This document shows positions 10,259 through 21,530 of a stretch of 64,000 bases of DNA, piece by piece. The DNA is from Heterodera schachtii (Eukaryota > Nematoda > Chromadorea > Rhabditida > Heteroderidae), in contig SIJG01000148.1 in NCBI GenBank assembly GCA_023374025.1, positions 124,001 to 188,000 of the forward strand, read 5' to 3'. The position numbers and the translations under genes are program-made. The first letter of the stretch is position 1. Every line of letters begins with the position of its first letter. The notes under the pieces are model-generated. The model made no database searches. It was not told the DNA's origin and saw nothing but the letters and a program-made list of their open reading frames with translations.

Positions 10259-13034
10259 ATGTCTATTTCATATGATTCAACAAATACGAAAATAACAGCC
10301 TATGACGAGCAAAGTAAATAAAGAAACTTTTTTTTAAATAACAAAAATAAGATTTTTAAAAAATTCAGCACTTTTTCCGATTTTGAGTCCATCCGACGAA
10401 TTGCGTCTTTTGAGGGCAAAATTTGTGCAAATGAAACTAATTGAGCAGCAGGAAATGGAACCATCGTCAGCAAATTGCGATATTTTGGGACAATATGGAA
10501 ACGGTAAGGGTTTGATTTTGAAACTGAAAACTGTATTGATAAGCGTACTGTAACTGTCTCTGTTGAGAATTAAAACAAATGCATGGCAAATTTATGATTT
10601 ATAAATCAAATAATTTTCTTAAGAAGTTATAAAGTAAAAAAGATTTTTGAAATTTAGATCGTATTGACCAGCAGATAAAGAAGGTGGGCAAGAGTTTAAA
10701 AAAATGAAACAACGAACAATTTAATTTATGTTACAATATTTTAACATTTTTTATAATATAAATAATTTAAATTTAAATTTTTATCAATAATCAACGAATT
10801 CTTAATGATTTTTAAGTCTTTGCGTGAAATTGCGAGCATGGAATTGGAATTGGCCCTGAAAAAACAATTGTTGGAACTTACAAAGAAAACCGAACTGAAC
10901 GTGGGTTATTATTTGATTGCTTTTCATAAATCAAGAGCACAGTCAGGGGCAAATCACAATTTGATTTTTGGTGCATTTTTAATTTTTCAGCGAGAAATTT
11001 GTGCCAAATTGGAGAAACAGAAACTGATCACGGAAAACATTATGTTGAAGGCGAAGGTTGTCAACATCGAGCAGAACCAAATGAAACAGAACAAGCAAAA
11101 TGGGAAGGAGGACGAGCAGCAGGGCGAATACGGTAGGGAAAATTAATCATACGGTAACAGAAATTATCAAAGTAAAAAGCATTTACAAACAAGAAAAATA
11201 CAGTACATAGGTTACTGTAAGTTTGTTTGCTTTTACATTACTTCCAAAAGAAATATGTTTGCTACTTGTTTAGCGTTTGTCGAACAATTTGCACAGCTGC
11301 AAAGTGTCCAGGAGAAACTTGCGGAACGGATCAGCGAATTGGAAAATCAGTTGAAAAAACAACAACAACAGAAAGAGAATGAGCTTGGAAAATACGGTAA
11401 GGATACTGTCAATTTTGTAAAGATAATTTAATAGCTATTGATAGAATTGAATATTGTATAACTTATAAATAATGTTCAATATTTTTCAGTTTAAATATTT
11501 GATCCAATTGAATTTTGTAATAATTATAAATAAAATTCAATATTTTTCAGTTTCTGCTGATCAGTTCGAAGCGATTCAGGAAAGAATGGGCCAATTGGAG
11601 AAGCAGGTGAACCAACAACAGGAAGAGAAGGAGAAATACGGTAAGAAACTTTAAATCATCTACAGAATATTGTTAATCTTACCGTAGTCTAAACCCAAAA
11701 ATATAAATTGCTAATCAGAATAATGGTAATGTTGTAATAATTTAGCTAAAAGTTTTCTATTCGAATATTAAATTACATATTTTGAAATGTACGTATGTTT
11801 AATTTCTTTAAGCTGATCGCCTTTTACAACAACAAAATGCCGAACAGTCAGAATTTTGTGCCAAAATCGATGAATTATCGAAAAAATTTGCGCAATTTAA
11901 GGAAATGCACGAAGAAATTGTAACGAAAATTGATGAGGTGGAATTGATTTAAATTTTTTTTAAATAGATTATTAAAATGCAATTACCTATTTTTATTTTA
12001 TTTTTCATTGGCACAGAAAATAAATGCGAACGCCGAATTTGCCAATGCCATCCAAACAAAAGGCACCGAATTGGAAGAACAACAAAACAAATTGAAAAAT
12101 TGTGTTGACATTTTGAACTACCGATTCGGAAATGGTAAAATTGCAAAATTAAAAAATTAAATTAATAATTAAAAGGGAATAAAAATATATAAAAAAAACA
12201 ATTTAATAATTTATCCCAATATTTTAAGCACTTATTGACCAAATCTTGGAATTGCAAAATGAACAGAAAGATCTTTTGGGACGAATGAGTGAAATGGAGA
12301 AGAAAAAGCAAGATGACGAGGAAATGGAAACGGAAAAGTACGGTAAGTAAATAAATGCCTACCGTAACGAAGCATTTTTAATTTTTAAAAACTAATTTCA
12401 AAATTAGACGAATTTAACGCAATTTTGGAACGGAATGACATGATTTGTGAGTGAAAATTGGATAATTTGTTAATCGTTTTAATTGATAGGAACAATAATT
12501 TTTTTCGCTTAAAGCTGATCGTCTTTTGGAAATGCAAAATCGACAGATGAAACTTTGTGCCAAAATTGATGCGGTGGAAACGAACTCATACGAACTCTTT
12601 GGCAAAAGTGAATGTGAAAATAATTATAAATTTTTGATAATTTATTATACCAAATTATAAAACAAAAAGACACATTTTAATAATTGAGATATGTTTCAGT
12701 TTGCTCAAATAATTTTGAACCGATTTTGGCACGGATTGGCCAATTGGAGAAATGCCGACAGAAGCAAAATGCACATTTTGATCAACTGAACACCTCCCAA
12801 AAGGATCAATGTGAAAAATTGGCCAAAATGGAGAACGAAATCGGTGTGAAATTGCCAAATACTTATAATTATGCGTAATAATTGGCCTAATTATATGTTT
12901 AAAAGTAAAAATAATTGCTACAAAAGCGGTAATATTTTAATACTAATTTATGTTTTATTTTAGCTGAAAGCCTTTCACAACTAAGAAATGACCACGCGCA
13001 GCAGCAAAAGGAGTTTTGTTCCAAAATTGATGAG
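9929..13034 (+). repeat. Right arm of the head-to-head palindrome
   Basis: Mirror of 6464-9728. It ends exactly at the 3' edge of gene C exon 14 (13034). Compared with the left arm it has one copy rather than two of the VSADQFEAIQERMGQLEKQ exon and lacks the intron insertion carried by gene B at about 8640-8840. Confidence 0.88.
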
Positions 13035-15130
13035 GTAAGTTCTACGCAATAATAAAATATTAAATAATTAGTTTTTTGGTTTTTTATTTTATAAAACCCA
13101 AAAGTTAACACAACATTAATTATATATTAAATATAATCAATACTTCAAACCAAATTTATTAAACAATAATCAACTCAATTTGTACGGATTTTCTTTCAAA
13201 AATGGTATTTGTTAAGTGTTACTTTGTGAAATATGACATATTTTGAATTTTGCATTGTTTATTTAAGTAATATTATAATATTTTTATTTAAAGTCGTTCA
13301 AAATGCTACAAACGAAAGCTGATGCCGAACAAGAGAATGACAAACTCAAAAATCAGCACAAGAAAATGGAGGAGAAAGTGGATAAATTGGGCGACCAATT
13401 GGGAAGAAAAGTGGACGGGGTGTGGTCAAATTACTAATCACTTACATATATTAAATATATATTTTTTTATGACCTTAATATTTTTTCAGTAAAGCATATA
13501 TTTTAGTAAATAAATTAATTAATTTCAGCAGAAGGCATTCCAAGAAGAGCTTAAGAAAAAACTGATAGAAAAAATAGTGACAATGCAAACGAATGTTGAC
13601 AAAATGGAAATGGCAAATGAACAGCAAAAGGGTAAGGGAAAATTGGAACGGATTACTTTGAATTGTTTTATTTTTTTAAGTGATTATTGGTGAATTGGAA
13701 GGACAACAAAAACACCAAAAGCAACAAAGGGAAAAGGAGACAAATGGCGAGTTATTAATTAATTAATTTAATAGGAATATATTCATTATTATTTATTTAT
13801 TTTATTCATATTAATTGGTTTTAATGTTTTAGCATTTGTTGGCCAAATCAAACAATTGAAAGATGAGCAGAAGAAATATTTGGAAAAAGTTAACGAATTG
13901 GAGAAGCAACAGAAACAACTGCAGAAGGAAAGCAACGGTAAAAAACCGAACCATTTAAATTTTGTTCTCTTAATTTTAGGGCGGATTGACAAAATGGAGA
14001 AAAAGCAGCAGCAAATGCTTGATTATCACAAGACACTTTTGGAAAAAATTGAAGCAAAGCATAAGGAAAAGAAGCAAATATTGAAAATGGTGAATAAATA
14101 TAATTGCGAACAATTAGGCCTCGGAATTTTCAAAAAATTTAGGTTTTTGAGGCCCCTTTACTTTTTGATTATTGATATGGGCCCGTCATATTATAACAGT
14201 TTTTATACTCTGAATTATTTTCAGTGCAATTTCCTAGATTGAAAAAAGGGTAGGAATTCACACTTTTAAATCGGGACCGGCATCACATTTTACAAAACAT
14301 TGAAACCTAACTTAATCCAAGAAATCCAATCTTTAGGGCCTGTATTTGTTGTGATAGCGATAACAGTTAAGCATAAATTTAAGATGGTTTTAAAATTCCC
14401 TCATAATTGTTGGGATGCCAGCGCTTGTCAAAAGGACGTCAAAATCACTGATGCCAAGAATTTAATTGCCGAATACTTTGGAGGCGAATACAATGAATAT
14501 AGTGGTAAAATTTGTTATAGTTATAATTTATCTTATAATTTATTATTAATTTTTAAAGGTTGTAATTCCGTCTTCGCAAAGCATCCGATTTCACTGTACA
14601 ATGATTTCCCCTACATTTTTTACTTTGAAATTTCAATCATAAAAATGTTTAGGTACAAAAAATATTTATAATTGAACAAAAAACTAATGGAATAAGCGAA
14701 TAATTAAAAAACATTTTAATTTTTAGCGCTATTGACTTTGGATTTGCCGTCAAAGAACAGACCAAATTGGATGGATTAATTATGAAGGGTGCTTCCATCT
14801 ATTCGAGCAGCGGTTCTTTTTGGAGTAACGGTTCATCAACAGCTGGGAAAACTACTGAATATCCTTACGGTGTCGGCGATACCGTAGGAATTGGCGTTAA
14901 ATTTACCAATCGACAAATTATTTTTACTAAAAATGGAGTCCTTTTGGGTTTGTTTGTTAATTTTTTTTTGAAACGTTTCTAAATTTTATTTTACAGATTT
15001 CTTCACTCTGTTAGACGATTCTTCATTTTCCACTAAATCTTTGTTTCCATTTGTTTCTTTGTGCTCTGATGGCAAAATTGAGGGGAATTTTGGGCCTAAT
15101 TTCAAATTCGATTTGACGATTCTCTGCTGA
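10259..15130 (+). CDS. Coiled-coil SPRY-domain protein, 812 aa, 23 exons (gene C)
   Basis: Start ATG 10259, stop TGA 15128-15130. Exons: 10259-10313, 10369-10503, 10658-10683, 10817-10900, 10991-11132, 11274-11396, 11551-11640, 11813-11937, 12017-12134, 12229-12342, 12408-12446, 12515-12607, 12700-12843, 12964-13034, 13294-13419, 13529-13631, 13681-13746, 13833-13937, 13980-14089, 14384-14504, 14559-14652, 14727-14947, 14997-15130. The sum is 2439 nt (813 codons) with consistent phases throughout. Intron 17 uses a GC donor (13747). About 620 residues of coiled-coil modules precede one SPRY domain with NCWDASACQKD, SVFAKHPISL, GDTVGIGVKF, IIFTKNG and NFGPNFKFDLTIL. The 5' two-thirds mirrors gene B; the coil exons after 13034 and the SPRY are diverged paralogues. 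No signal peptide. Function unknown beyond a likely protein-binding scaffold. Confidence 0.9.
13747..13748 (+). other. GC splice donor in gene C
   Basis: The exon ending ...ACAAATG is followed by GCGAGTT rather than GT. Using it keeps phase 1 and the frame of the whole 812-codon model; a GT donor is not available nearby. The equivalent exon in gene J (51671-51736) has the same GCGAGTT donor. Confidence 0.75.
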
Positions 15131-15497
15131 AGGAAGAAACATTCATTAAATATGATTTTTTAATTTGTTCTTTTCTCTTTTATACTTTCATTTATCAATT
15201 ATTAAATTCGTTTTTTTAAATTGTTCTGTAAACAAAGAAAATTAGGTATTCATGTCTAAAAGCTACCTGAAGAGAATAAGCCTAAGCTTTTTGGCATATT
15301 TAAAAAGCAATTAAAAATTTTTAAAAATTTTATTCACCTCCCTTTTTGATAGAAAAAGTATCAGAGTGCCTTATATAACATGTATATAAAATTCGGTGCG
15401 TTTCTGATCACTTTCTGGAAAAATATTTATGAATTAATTTTGCAAAACAAAAGGGTATGTCCCTTGATTTTTTCATTAATTGTGCACCCAATTCTTT

Positions 15498-15715
15498 CTG
15501 TTTGTTTGTACATGTCTAAAAATGGGCATATGTGTTTTTCTAGGGATGCTGAACACGAATCTGGCATTCATTTTTGGCCTTGTTCGACTTTTAGACCAAA
15601 AGTCTAAAAGTCTTACAATGGTCGAACAATTTCAAAAATGGATGCCAAATTCGTGTTTGGCACCCCTAGTAAACCACCTATACCTGTTTTTAGACATGTA
15701 CTAACAAACTGAAGA
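15498..15715. mobile_element. Nested palindromic element
   Basis: Outer arms (CTTTCTGTTTGTTTGTACATG near 15496-15516 and the inverted TACATGTCTAAAAACAG-like sequence, 15680-15715) enclose an inner inverted pair: TAGGGATGCTGAACACGAAT (15541) and, inverted, TAGGGGTGCCAAACACGAAT (ends about 15670). The centre is AGACnnnnAGTC-type short palindromes. The YAGGGRTG inner ends look hAT-like. No clear target duplication because the flanks are themselves inverted copies. Confidence 0.55.
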
Positions 15716-16079
15716 AATTTGGTGACCGCGCCGCTAGAAATAGCGTAATAGTCAAAAAAGTCTTTTTGAATAAATTATAAAATAACATAATCCTGCCAGA
15801 TGTTTTAATTTTTAAATTCAAATCTAATTTTTTATTCACTTATTAGTTGGGTTTTTCTTTCTATTTACTGTTTATTGAAAGCATTTTGCCGGTCTTAACC
15901 TGTCCTACGAGAGTAAACCTAAAAATTATTCATTATTTACTCATTAAATTTTTGGCATTTTTTATCTCGGAACGCATGCTTTCGCATAAAAACTTACAAA
16001 CTCTTTCAATCAAATAAATAATGTAATGTGAAAATTAAATATTAGGAAGCGAGTGCTGGCATTTTAATTGGATACATAT

Positions 16080-16565
16080 CAGGGATGGCACGGAATTTCG
16101 ATTTGCGATTTCCGAAAAAATTTTGGTCGTCTGAATACCGACTTCCGATTTTCGAAATTTTTGATAAAAAGTCGAAAAATTTTTTTTCAAAAAATAAGTA
16201 ATTTTTGTACAATTTTTGTTAATAAATTAAACTGAAATTTTCAAAATTTTCCAGGCGGCGCCTATCGGCACCGCCAGACCCTCTCCATGTTCCCAAAAAG
16301 TTTTAAAAAAAGCGCCACAAAAAAAGGGTAAAATTTTTTATGAAATTCATTGAATACTTTTTTAAGCGAATATACGACAACATTTTTGAAATTTATCTTT
16401 TACTTAGTTAAGAATTAAAAAAATTAGCTTATTAAAATATTTAGAAATTTATATTTTATTTTATGTTTTTTGAAAAGTTCCAATTTTCGACTTCCGATTT
16501 CCAACGTTTTTGGGGTCGGAATTACGATTTCCAAAAATTTTTGGGGCTTCGGAATGCCACCCCTA
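16080..16565. mobile_element. Inverted-repeat element with GGAATTTCGA words
   Basis: Left end CAGGGATGGCACGGAATTTC, right end (inverted) TAGGGGTGGCATTCCGAAGC. The sub-terminal word (GGAATT-CGATTTCC) is repeated several times inside near both ends; the middle carries a copy of the GC-rich hairpin (16252-16280). Target duplication unclear. The same word forms the minisatellite at 25999-26179. Confidence 0.6.
16252..16280 (-). repeat. Recurrent GC-rich hairpin, copy
   Basis: On the minus strand this contains GGCGGTGCCGATAGGCGCC and then GCC, an imperfect palindrome. Other copies: 19698-19722, 38219-38243, 21415-21436 (minus), with degenerate ones at 241-261, 3788-3813 and 52684-52705. Confidence 0.75.
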
Positions 16566-16625
16566 CTACAATAATTCAAAAATATTACAATAAAGGAAAT
16601 TACTTTTCCTGATACATAAACAATT

Positions 16626-18136
16626 CTATATCTTTTTCAAATGTTTTTTCATTTGGGCATTTTCACTTCTACTCAAAGCTTTTGTCATGAATTCGGGCGC
16701 CAATGATTGCAAGAATTGCTAAAAGCAAAACATTAAAATGAAAACTTGAAAATAACAACCAAAAACAATGACAATGAAGAGTGACTTGGGGCTAATGCAG
16801 GCGGTGCCACTACGGGAATCATCAACGTTGATCGGCACAAAAATTTCTAAACAATTACAAATATTGATTTTGATGTAACTGACAACTCATCATAGATCAT
16901 TTGAGTCCTCTTGGCCTATAACTAATGAATTCAAAAGAATTTTTTACCTAAAACGCTTCCCCGAAGAGTTATAGACCCGAGACGAATTGGCAAAATGGTT
17001 TTGGGACGGAACCGTCCATTGTCTAAAAACGCTGAATCTTCAACAAAATATTTAACACTCGGTTCCTCTCTCAGTCTCTAATGTAAGATCCTTAAAAAAA
17101 TTGTTAAAATTTTTAAATGAGTTACGGTACCAGAATTAAGTTGATTGAGTTCCTATTTAATTTCGAATCTTCTTCACCGAACGAGCCCATAACTTTTTCC
17201 TCTGTTTTTTTTGTTCAAAAATTATTTTGGATTCATATATCATAAACTGATTTGTGAGGGAATCGATTGGTATATATTTCGTTGGAGATTCCTGCGTTTT
17301 TAGAACTTGGATGATACAGTCCAAAGCCCTTTGAGTTCCGGGTCCAGAACTAAACCGGAATTGTTTCTGCCAAAATTCTTTTGGATTCGTTAGTTAGAGA
17401 CAAACAGGCGCCGAATGATATATGGTTCAATAAAAAATAGAAATCGAATTATTTTTTAATTTTTCTGTAGTTTTTCACAAAAGTTTAGATTCAGCTTTGT
17501 GTTAGTTACCCAGCTCATTGGCAGCCGCCGTATTCGATGTCGATGGTTTCGCCGTTGGACTATACAATTTGAAATGTTCGTTGCTGTTGGCCTTGTTTTG
17601 TTCGCCAATAATGCATTTCTCGCATTTGTATCCTCCGTATAAGTCCTCAAATTTCGGATCATTCGCTTGTGAATTCCTACAAGCAGCATGATTCATCCCG
17701 GTTTTTGCCACACATTCTTGTACAGCCATCCAATCCTCATACGTTTTGTCACATTGTCTTGTATGTTGTAAGTCGGACAATTCGGAGCAATCATAGACCG
17801 TGAAATATCCCTTTCCTAGGAGTTAAAATGTTAATTAGGTCGTTTTTTTATAGTTTCGAGGGTAAAGATTTTTTTAATGCATACACTCAAACCTTTAAAG
17901 CAATGGGCAGCACTACAGAAAGTAAAGCCATCACACGGACGATTAAGATTGGATGGATTAGGGGTCAATTGAACGAAGCCTTTGTTTTCTTCGGTAACCG
18001 TGCCAACAATTTCTATTCGGCATCGCATCTGATATGCTAAATGAAAAAATAGATCAGTTAATTTTTTATAATTATCACCACAATAAGTAAAACTGAAGCA
18101 GGCAAACAGAAGAATGAGCAGAAAAATACGGCCCAT
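16626..18136 (-). CDS. Predicted secreted cysteine-rich protein, about 334 aa (gene D)
   Basis: Start ATG 18136-18134 opens a clear signal peptide (MGRIFLLILLFACFSFTYC). Proposed exons: 18136-18079, 18036-17893, 17815-17510, 17377-17178, 17077-16948, 16846-16773, 16718-16626; they sum to 1005 nt and phases match at each junction. The N-terminal 170 residues hold about ten Cys (RCRIE, CDGFTFCSAAHCF, YDCSEL, QCDKTYEDW, QECVAK, HAACRN, KCEKC) and end in a Thr/Ser/Ala-rich stretch. The C-terminal half (FWQKQFRFSSGPGTQRALDC, LPIRLGSITLRGSVL) is cysteine-poor. I do not recognise the family. The first three exons are the most secure; the donor of exon 6 (GTCATT) is non-consensus and the last exon uncertain. 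It could instead be two genes, with the first ending at the TAA near 17503. Confidence 0.65.
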
Positions 18137-20309
18137 TTTCAACAATTAATCTGAAATTTTATTTTTGAAAAAAATAATAAATTGTATTATTTATTTGATC
18201 TTCAAATGATAACGGATTTCAGCTTTGACGCTATCATATTTTCATATAATTTGAAAGATTGATTCACCAGTTGCATAGGAAATTAACAATAATATTTTTT
18301 ACATGTTTTGCTTAGTGAATTATGACTCATTTCCTCGTTGAAAATTTGGTTTGAATTGTTAATGGGAAAATAAAAATAATGAAATATTTTCCCAGTTTTT
18401 TCGAATTTTCTAAATTTATTAAAATAACAAAAAACAAAATAAAAAATAATACATATCGTTGGAAAAACAGGAAAAGCGGGAGGGAATGACAAAACCGGGG
18501 ATCCCCCGAAGTATTAAAATTAATTTTGTTATTGTGATTACATTTCAAGCTAAGTGGAGTTGTTGACAAAATTCACAAAAAGATAATAAAAAACCGCCAA
18601 AAAGCCTACTAAAAAGTCATAAAAATGAGTCTTACCAAAAAATTTATAAAAGTCATGAAAAGTAGCCAAATTTTTATTGGGCCCAAGCCCAGCTCGGGCT
18701 TAGATAAATGACAGGACCCGGGTCGCCCGGTTCAAGAAGCCCGTTTAACTGGGCACCCGACTCCGACTTGCCCGGGCATTGTTCAAAATTAATGGAACAT
18801 ATATTCAATAAAAAAAAATTGCATAAGTTTTACATTTACCCATTTATTTTAGAAACAATTCTTTTAATAGCTAGCGATTAAATTCAATATCTAAAAGATT
18901 TAATTTTTATCCGCAACCTAATGGTTTATGTAATATTAGGGGTTTCACTTTGCAGAAAATTTTTATGGGTTTCACTTTTATTTTTTTGTTTTGTAGATTT
19001 TTTTAACCGATTTCACCAAAATTGGTAGTTTAGTGAATTTGGAAAAATTTCGCTAAATTTTTAGAGAATTTTGGTAAGGTAGATCTGGGAGGGGTTACCA
19101 ACTGTGGTAGGCCACTTCACAAAAAGTGCAAAAATCAACTGATTTTTCCTATGATTTTTTATCAATTTTTTAATTAAATTTATGCTTAAATATTAAAGTT
19201 TCGAATGATACAAAAAATATAGCCTTTGTTTGAAGTAGAGTCCGGTAAAAAAAATTTCCGGGACGGGAGTCCCGAACCTGAATCCCGTGAAAATCCCGTC
19301 CATTTTTAACGGGAGTCCCGGGCGGGAGCGGGAGTAATTCGAAAATTTAATTAAAAACTAACAAAAATATTTTTAATGCACAAATTTGAAGGACAATCCT
19401 TTTATTAAAGAAAAAATAGACAGAAAAATTTAGTAAGCAGAAATTTGAAATTGAAAAATCATATTTTGAGTTGAAAATAAGTTCAAATTGCTCCAAATAA
19501 ATTTTTTAACTTAAAATTTTTTTATCACAAAATTTCGGTTAAATATCAAATTTAATCATTGACAGAATGGCTAGAGACCAATATAAAATATTGAAATTTT
19601 TGATCAAAATGTATTTCAAAATCCGCAACTTTAATAAAATTTTAGAGCATTCATGTTTTTGCCTTAATTTAAAAATAAAATGGAACTTTTTGGGTACCGG
19701 CGGTGCCGGTAGGCGCCGCCGGGGAAATTTTTTGAAATTTTAATCGGTTTCTTAAAAGTTTTACACCAAAAATTGTCAATTTTGAAATTCTCAATTTTAT
19801 GTTTTTTTGGACCAAAAATTTAAAAACATTAAGCGGATTGCAAGGAAATATATTGTTTACTTTTTTTATGAAAAACTTCTAACGGAATTGTTAAATTTGT
19901 ATTGGATTTCCATCGAATAAGGAATAATTTTGAAAACCAAATGTTCATTCATTTGTTTGGAAGTGAAATGTATTTTATTTCCCAAATGCTTCGGTGATTT
20001 TTTACGATAAGGAAAAAAACTAAAAATAAAACTTTAACAGATATAATTCCTATTTTTGGATATTTTATAGTTTATTATTAATATTTTTGATTTAATTTAA
20101 TTTCATTTTTATTAAAACTTTTGTGAAAATTCTGAAAGGGCATTGCTTTGAAGTCGGAAATTCTCAGAAAAACTGCTGACGAAATAATTATGCCACAAAC
20201 AATTATTTTAAGAAGAAATCGAAAATTAGAAAGAAATTTTGACACAATTGACTAATAAACGGAAATTTTTACTGAAAAAATGATCTAACAGAAGAGCTCC
20301 GAGATTTGT
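18137..20309. other. Intergenic repeats, no gene
   Basis: Contains GC-word patches typical of the small elements in this window: GCCCGGG/GGGCCC words at 18660-18780 and CGGGAGTCCCG words at 19250-19332, a hairpin copy at 19698-19722, and otherwise A/T-rich low-complexity DNA. Confidence 0.5.
19698..19722 (+). repeat. Recurrent GC-rich hairpin, copy
   Basis: CGGCGGTGCCGGTAGGCGCC followed by GCCGG, flanked by AT-rich DNA. Same family as 16252-16280 and 38219-38243. Confidence 0.75.
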
Positions 20310-20885
20310 TCATGCAACGGTTGGCATTTGCCGCTGCTTTCTTGGGCCCTTTATTCCATTGGTTTGCTCAATTGGCCTCTTCACTGATGCCACGCGATTA
20401 TTTGCGCGAGTTTCGAAACGAATGCTTTGAATACGGTAGTCGTGAAATAATTGGCCCCGGAATGAGTCGGCAGCCCACAGGAGGGGCCAGCTGGACAGCA
20501 CCACACTGCTCGTGTCCAATACCCACGGGTAATGGGTGTATAATGCCAAAATCATTTGAAAATTAAACGAATTGTCGCAACGAAAATGCAGATCTGCAAA
20601 TAGTCATTTGAATTTATATTAACAATTAACGCTATTTATTTAATTATTTGATATTACTAACAGACAGCCGATTAGCACATGACCACAAAAGGTGGCCAAC
20701 GCGTAAATGAACAGTTTCCTTTCCAAATTGGTGGGAGTGTTCTGCTGCTGGTTAAAGTTGCGCTTATTCATTTGCCATTTGTAAGCGGAAACAGCGAAAA
20801 TATTAAATGACAATGCAAATGGCCATGAAAAGGACAGAGACAATCGCGTTCAAATAAGTCAAAAAGTTCGCATATGGGGCCGCCT
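20310..20885 (-). pseudogene. Serpentine (7TM) receptor fragment, C-terminal part
   Basis: Two minus-strand exon pieces. The upstream one (about 20885-20660) encodes AAPYANFLTYLNAIVSV, then after a frame change NIFAVSAYKWQMNKRNF, NLERKLFIYALATFCGHVLI: a TM5, third loop and TM6 of nematode chemoreceptor style (ERKL.IYAL.TF.GH). The downstream one (about 20595-20310) encodes YPWVLDTSSVVLSSWPLLW and RGQLFHDYR, a TM7 with its Pro-Trp and the basic start of the cytoplasmic tail, to a stop at 20310. The reading frame breaks near 20800 and the splice phases do not match, and TM1-4 were not found upstream. I call it a decayed receptor gene; the serpentine class cannot be fixed by eye. Confidence 0.6.
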
Positions 20886-21404
20886 AAAGAGAAAAAAGTG
20901 GCAAAATAAATTTTAAAATTAAAAATAAACGAACATTATCTTCTTAATATGGCTAGAAGCTTTTAATGAGATCACCAGAAGCAGCAGAAGAAGCCGCTGA
21001 TGGCCTGCTGTCGTTAGCTTCAACAAGGAGCTTACCTTTTGTGTGTGGGAAAAGATTTCACCGTTAATAGGAACAAAGACTGAGACGAGTAAATGACAAA
21101 AAGATCTCACAAATAGAGAAAAAAAATCAGTATTACAAATAACTCGAGAAATTTTCACGAATCGGAAACGGCAAATCCCGCACTTCTCTACCAATTTTTT
21201 GAAGCGATTGTTTTTTGAATATTCAAAATTAAATAAAATTTTTTTGAAACTTGATTGTTTTCCCAAAAAATTCGTTTCAGAATTCCAATTTTTCCCCGTC
21301 AGAGCTGACAAAAACTTCAATTTTTCTTAAAAAAAAATTGGCTCTAAATCATAAAATAGGTCATTTTTACAAAACTTTAACCAAATTGCACTTAAATTTT
21401 CAAA

Positions 21405-21530
21405 ATTTTTCCCGCGTCGCCTATCGGTACCGCCGGGTCCACCCCCCCCCCCCCCCCTCCCCTCCCATAAGTTCCCAAAATTTTTTTAGAAAAAGCGCGC
21501 CAAAAAAAGCGGTCTGAAAAGCAAAAAATC
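21405..21530 (+). repeat. Poly-C element with GC hairpin
   Basis: GCGTCGCCTATCGGTACCGC (hairpin family, minus orientation) followed by a 15-base C run broken only at its end, CCCAAAATTTTTTTAGAAAA, then GCGCGCCAAAAAAAGCG. The same order hairpin, C-rich tract, CCCAAA-T run-GAAAAAGC recurs at 52684-52790 and, without the long C run, at 16252-16315, showing these are copies of one dispersed element. Confidence 0.7.

Larger units (their letters stand above)
15131..16625. other. Intergenic with nested inverted repeats
   Basis: No gene seen. A nested palindrome spans about 15498-15715 and a YAGGGATGGCA-ended element 16080-16565. Confidence 0.5.

Noticed and set aside
10259..15130. Classical secreted SPRYSEC effector call for the intact SPRY genes
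   Set aside because: None of genes B, C, H or J begins with a signal peptide in the models that fit; calling them secreted effectors would go beyond the sequence.
21251..21517. 88-codon ORF ending in a proline run
   Set aside because: Reads through the poly-C repeat element.
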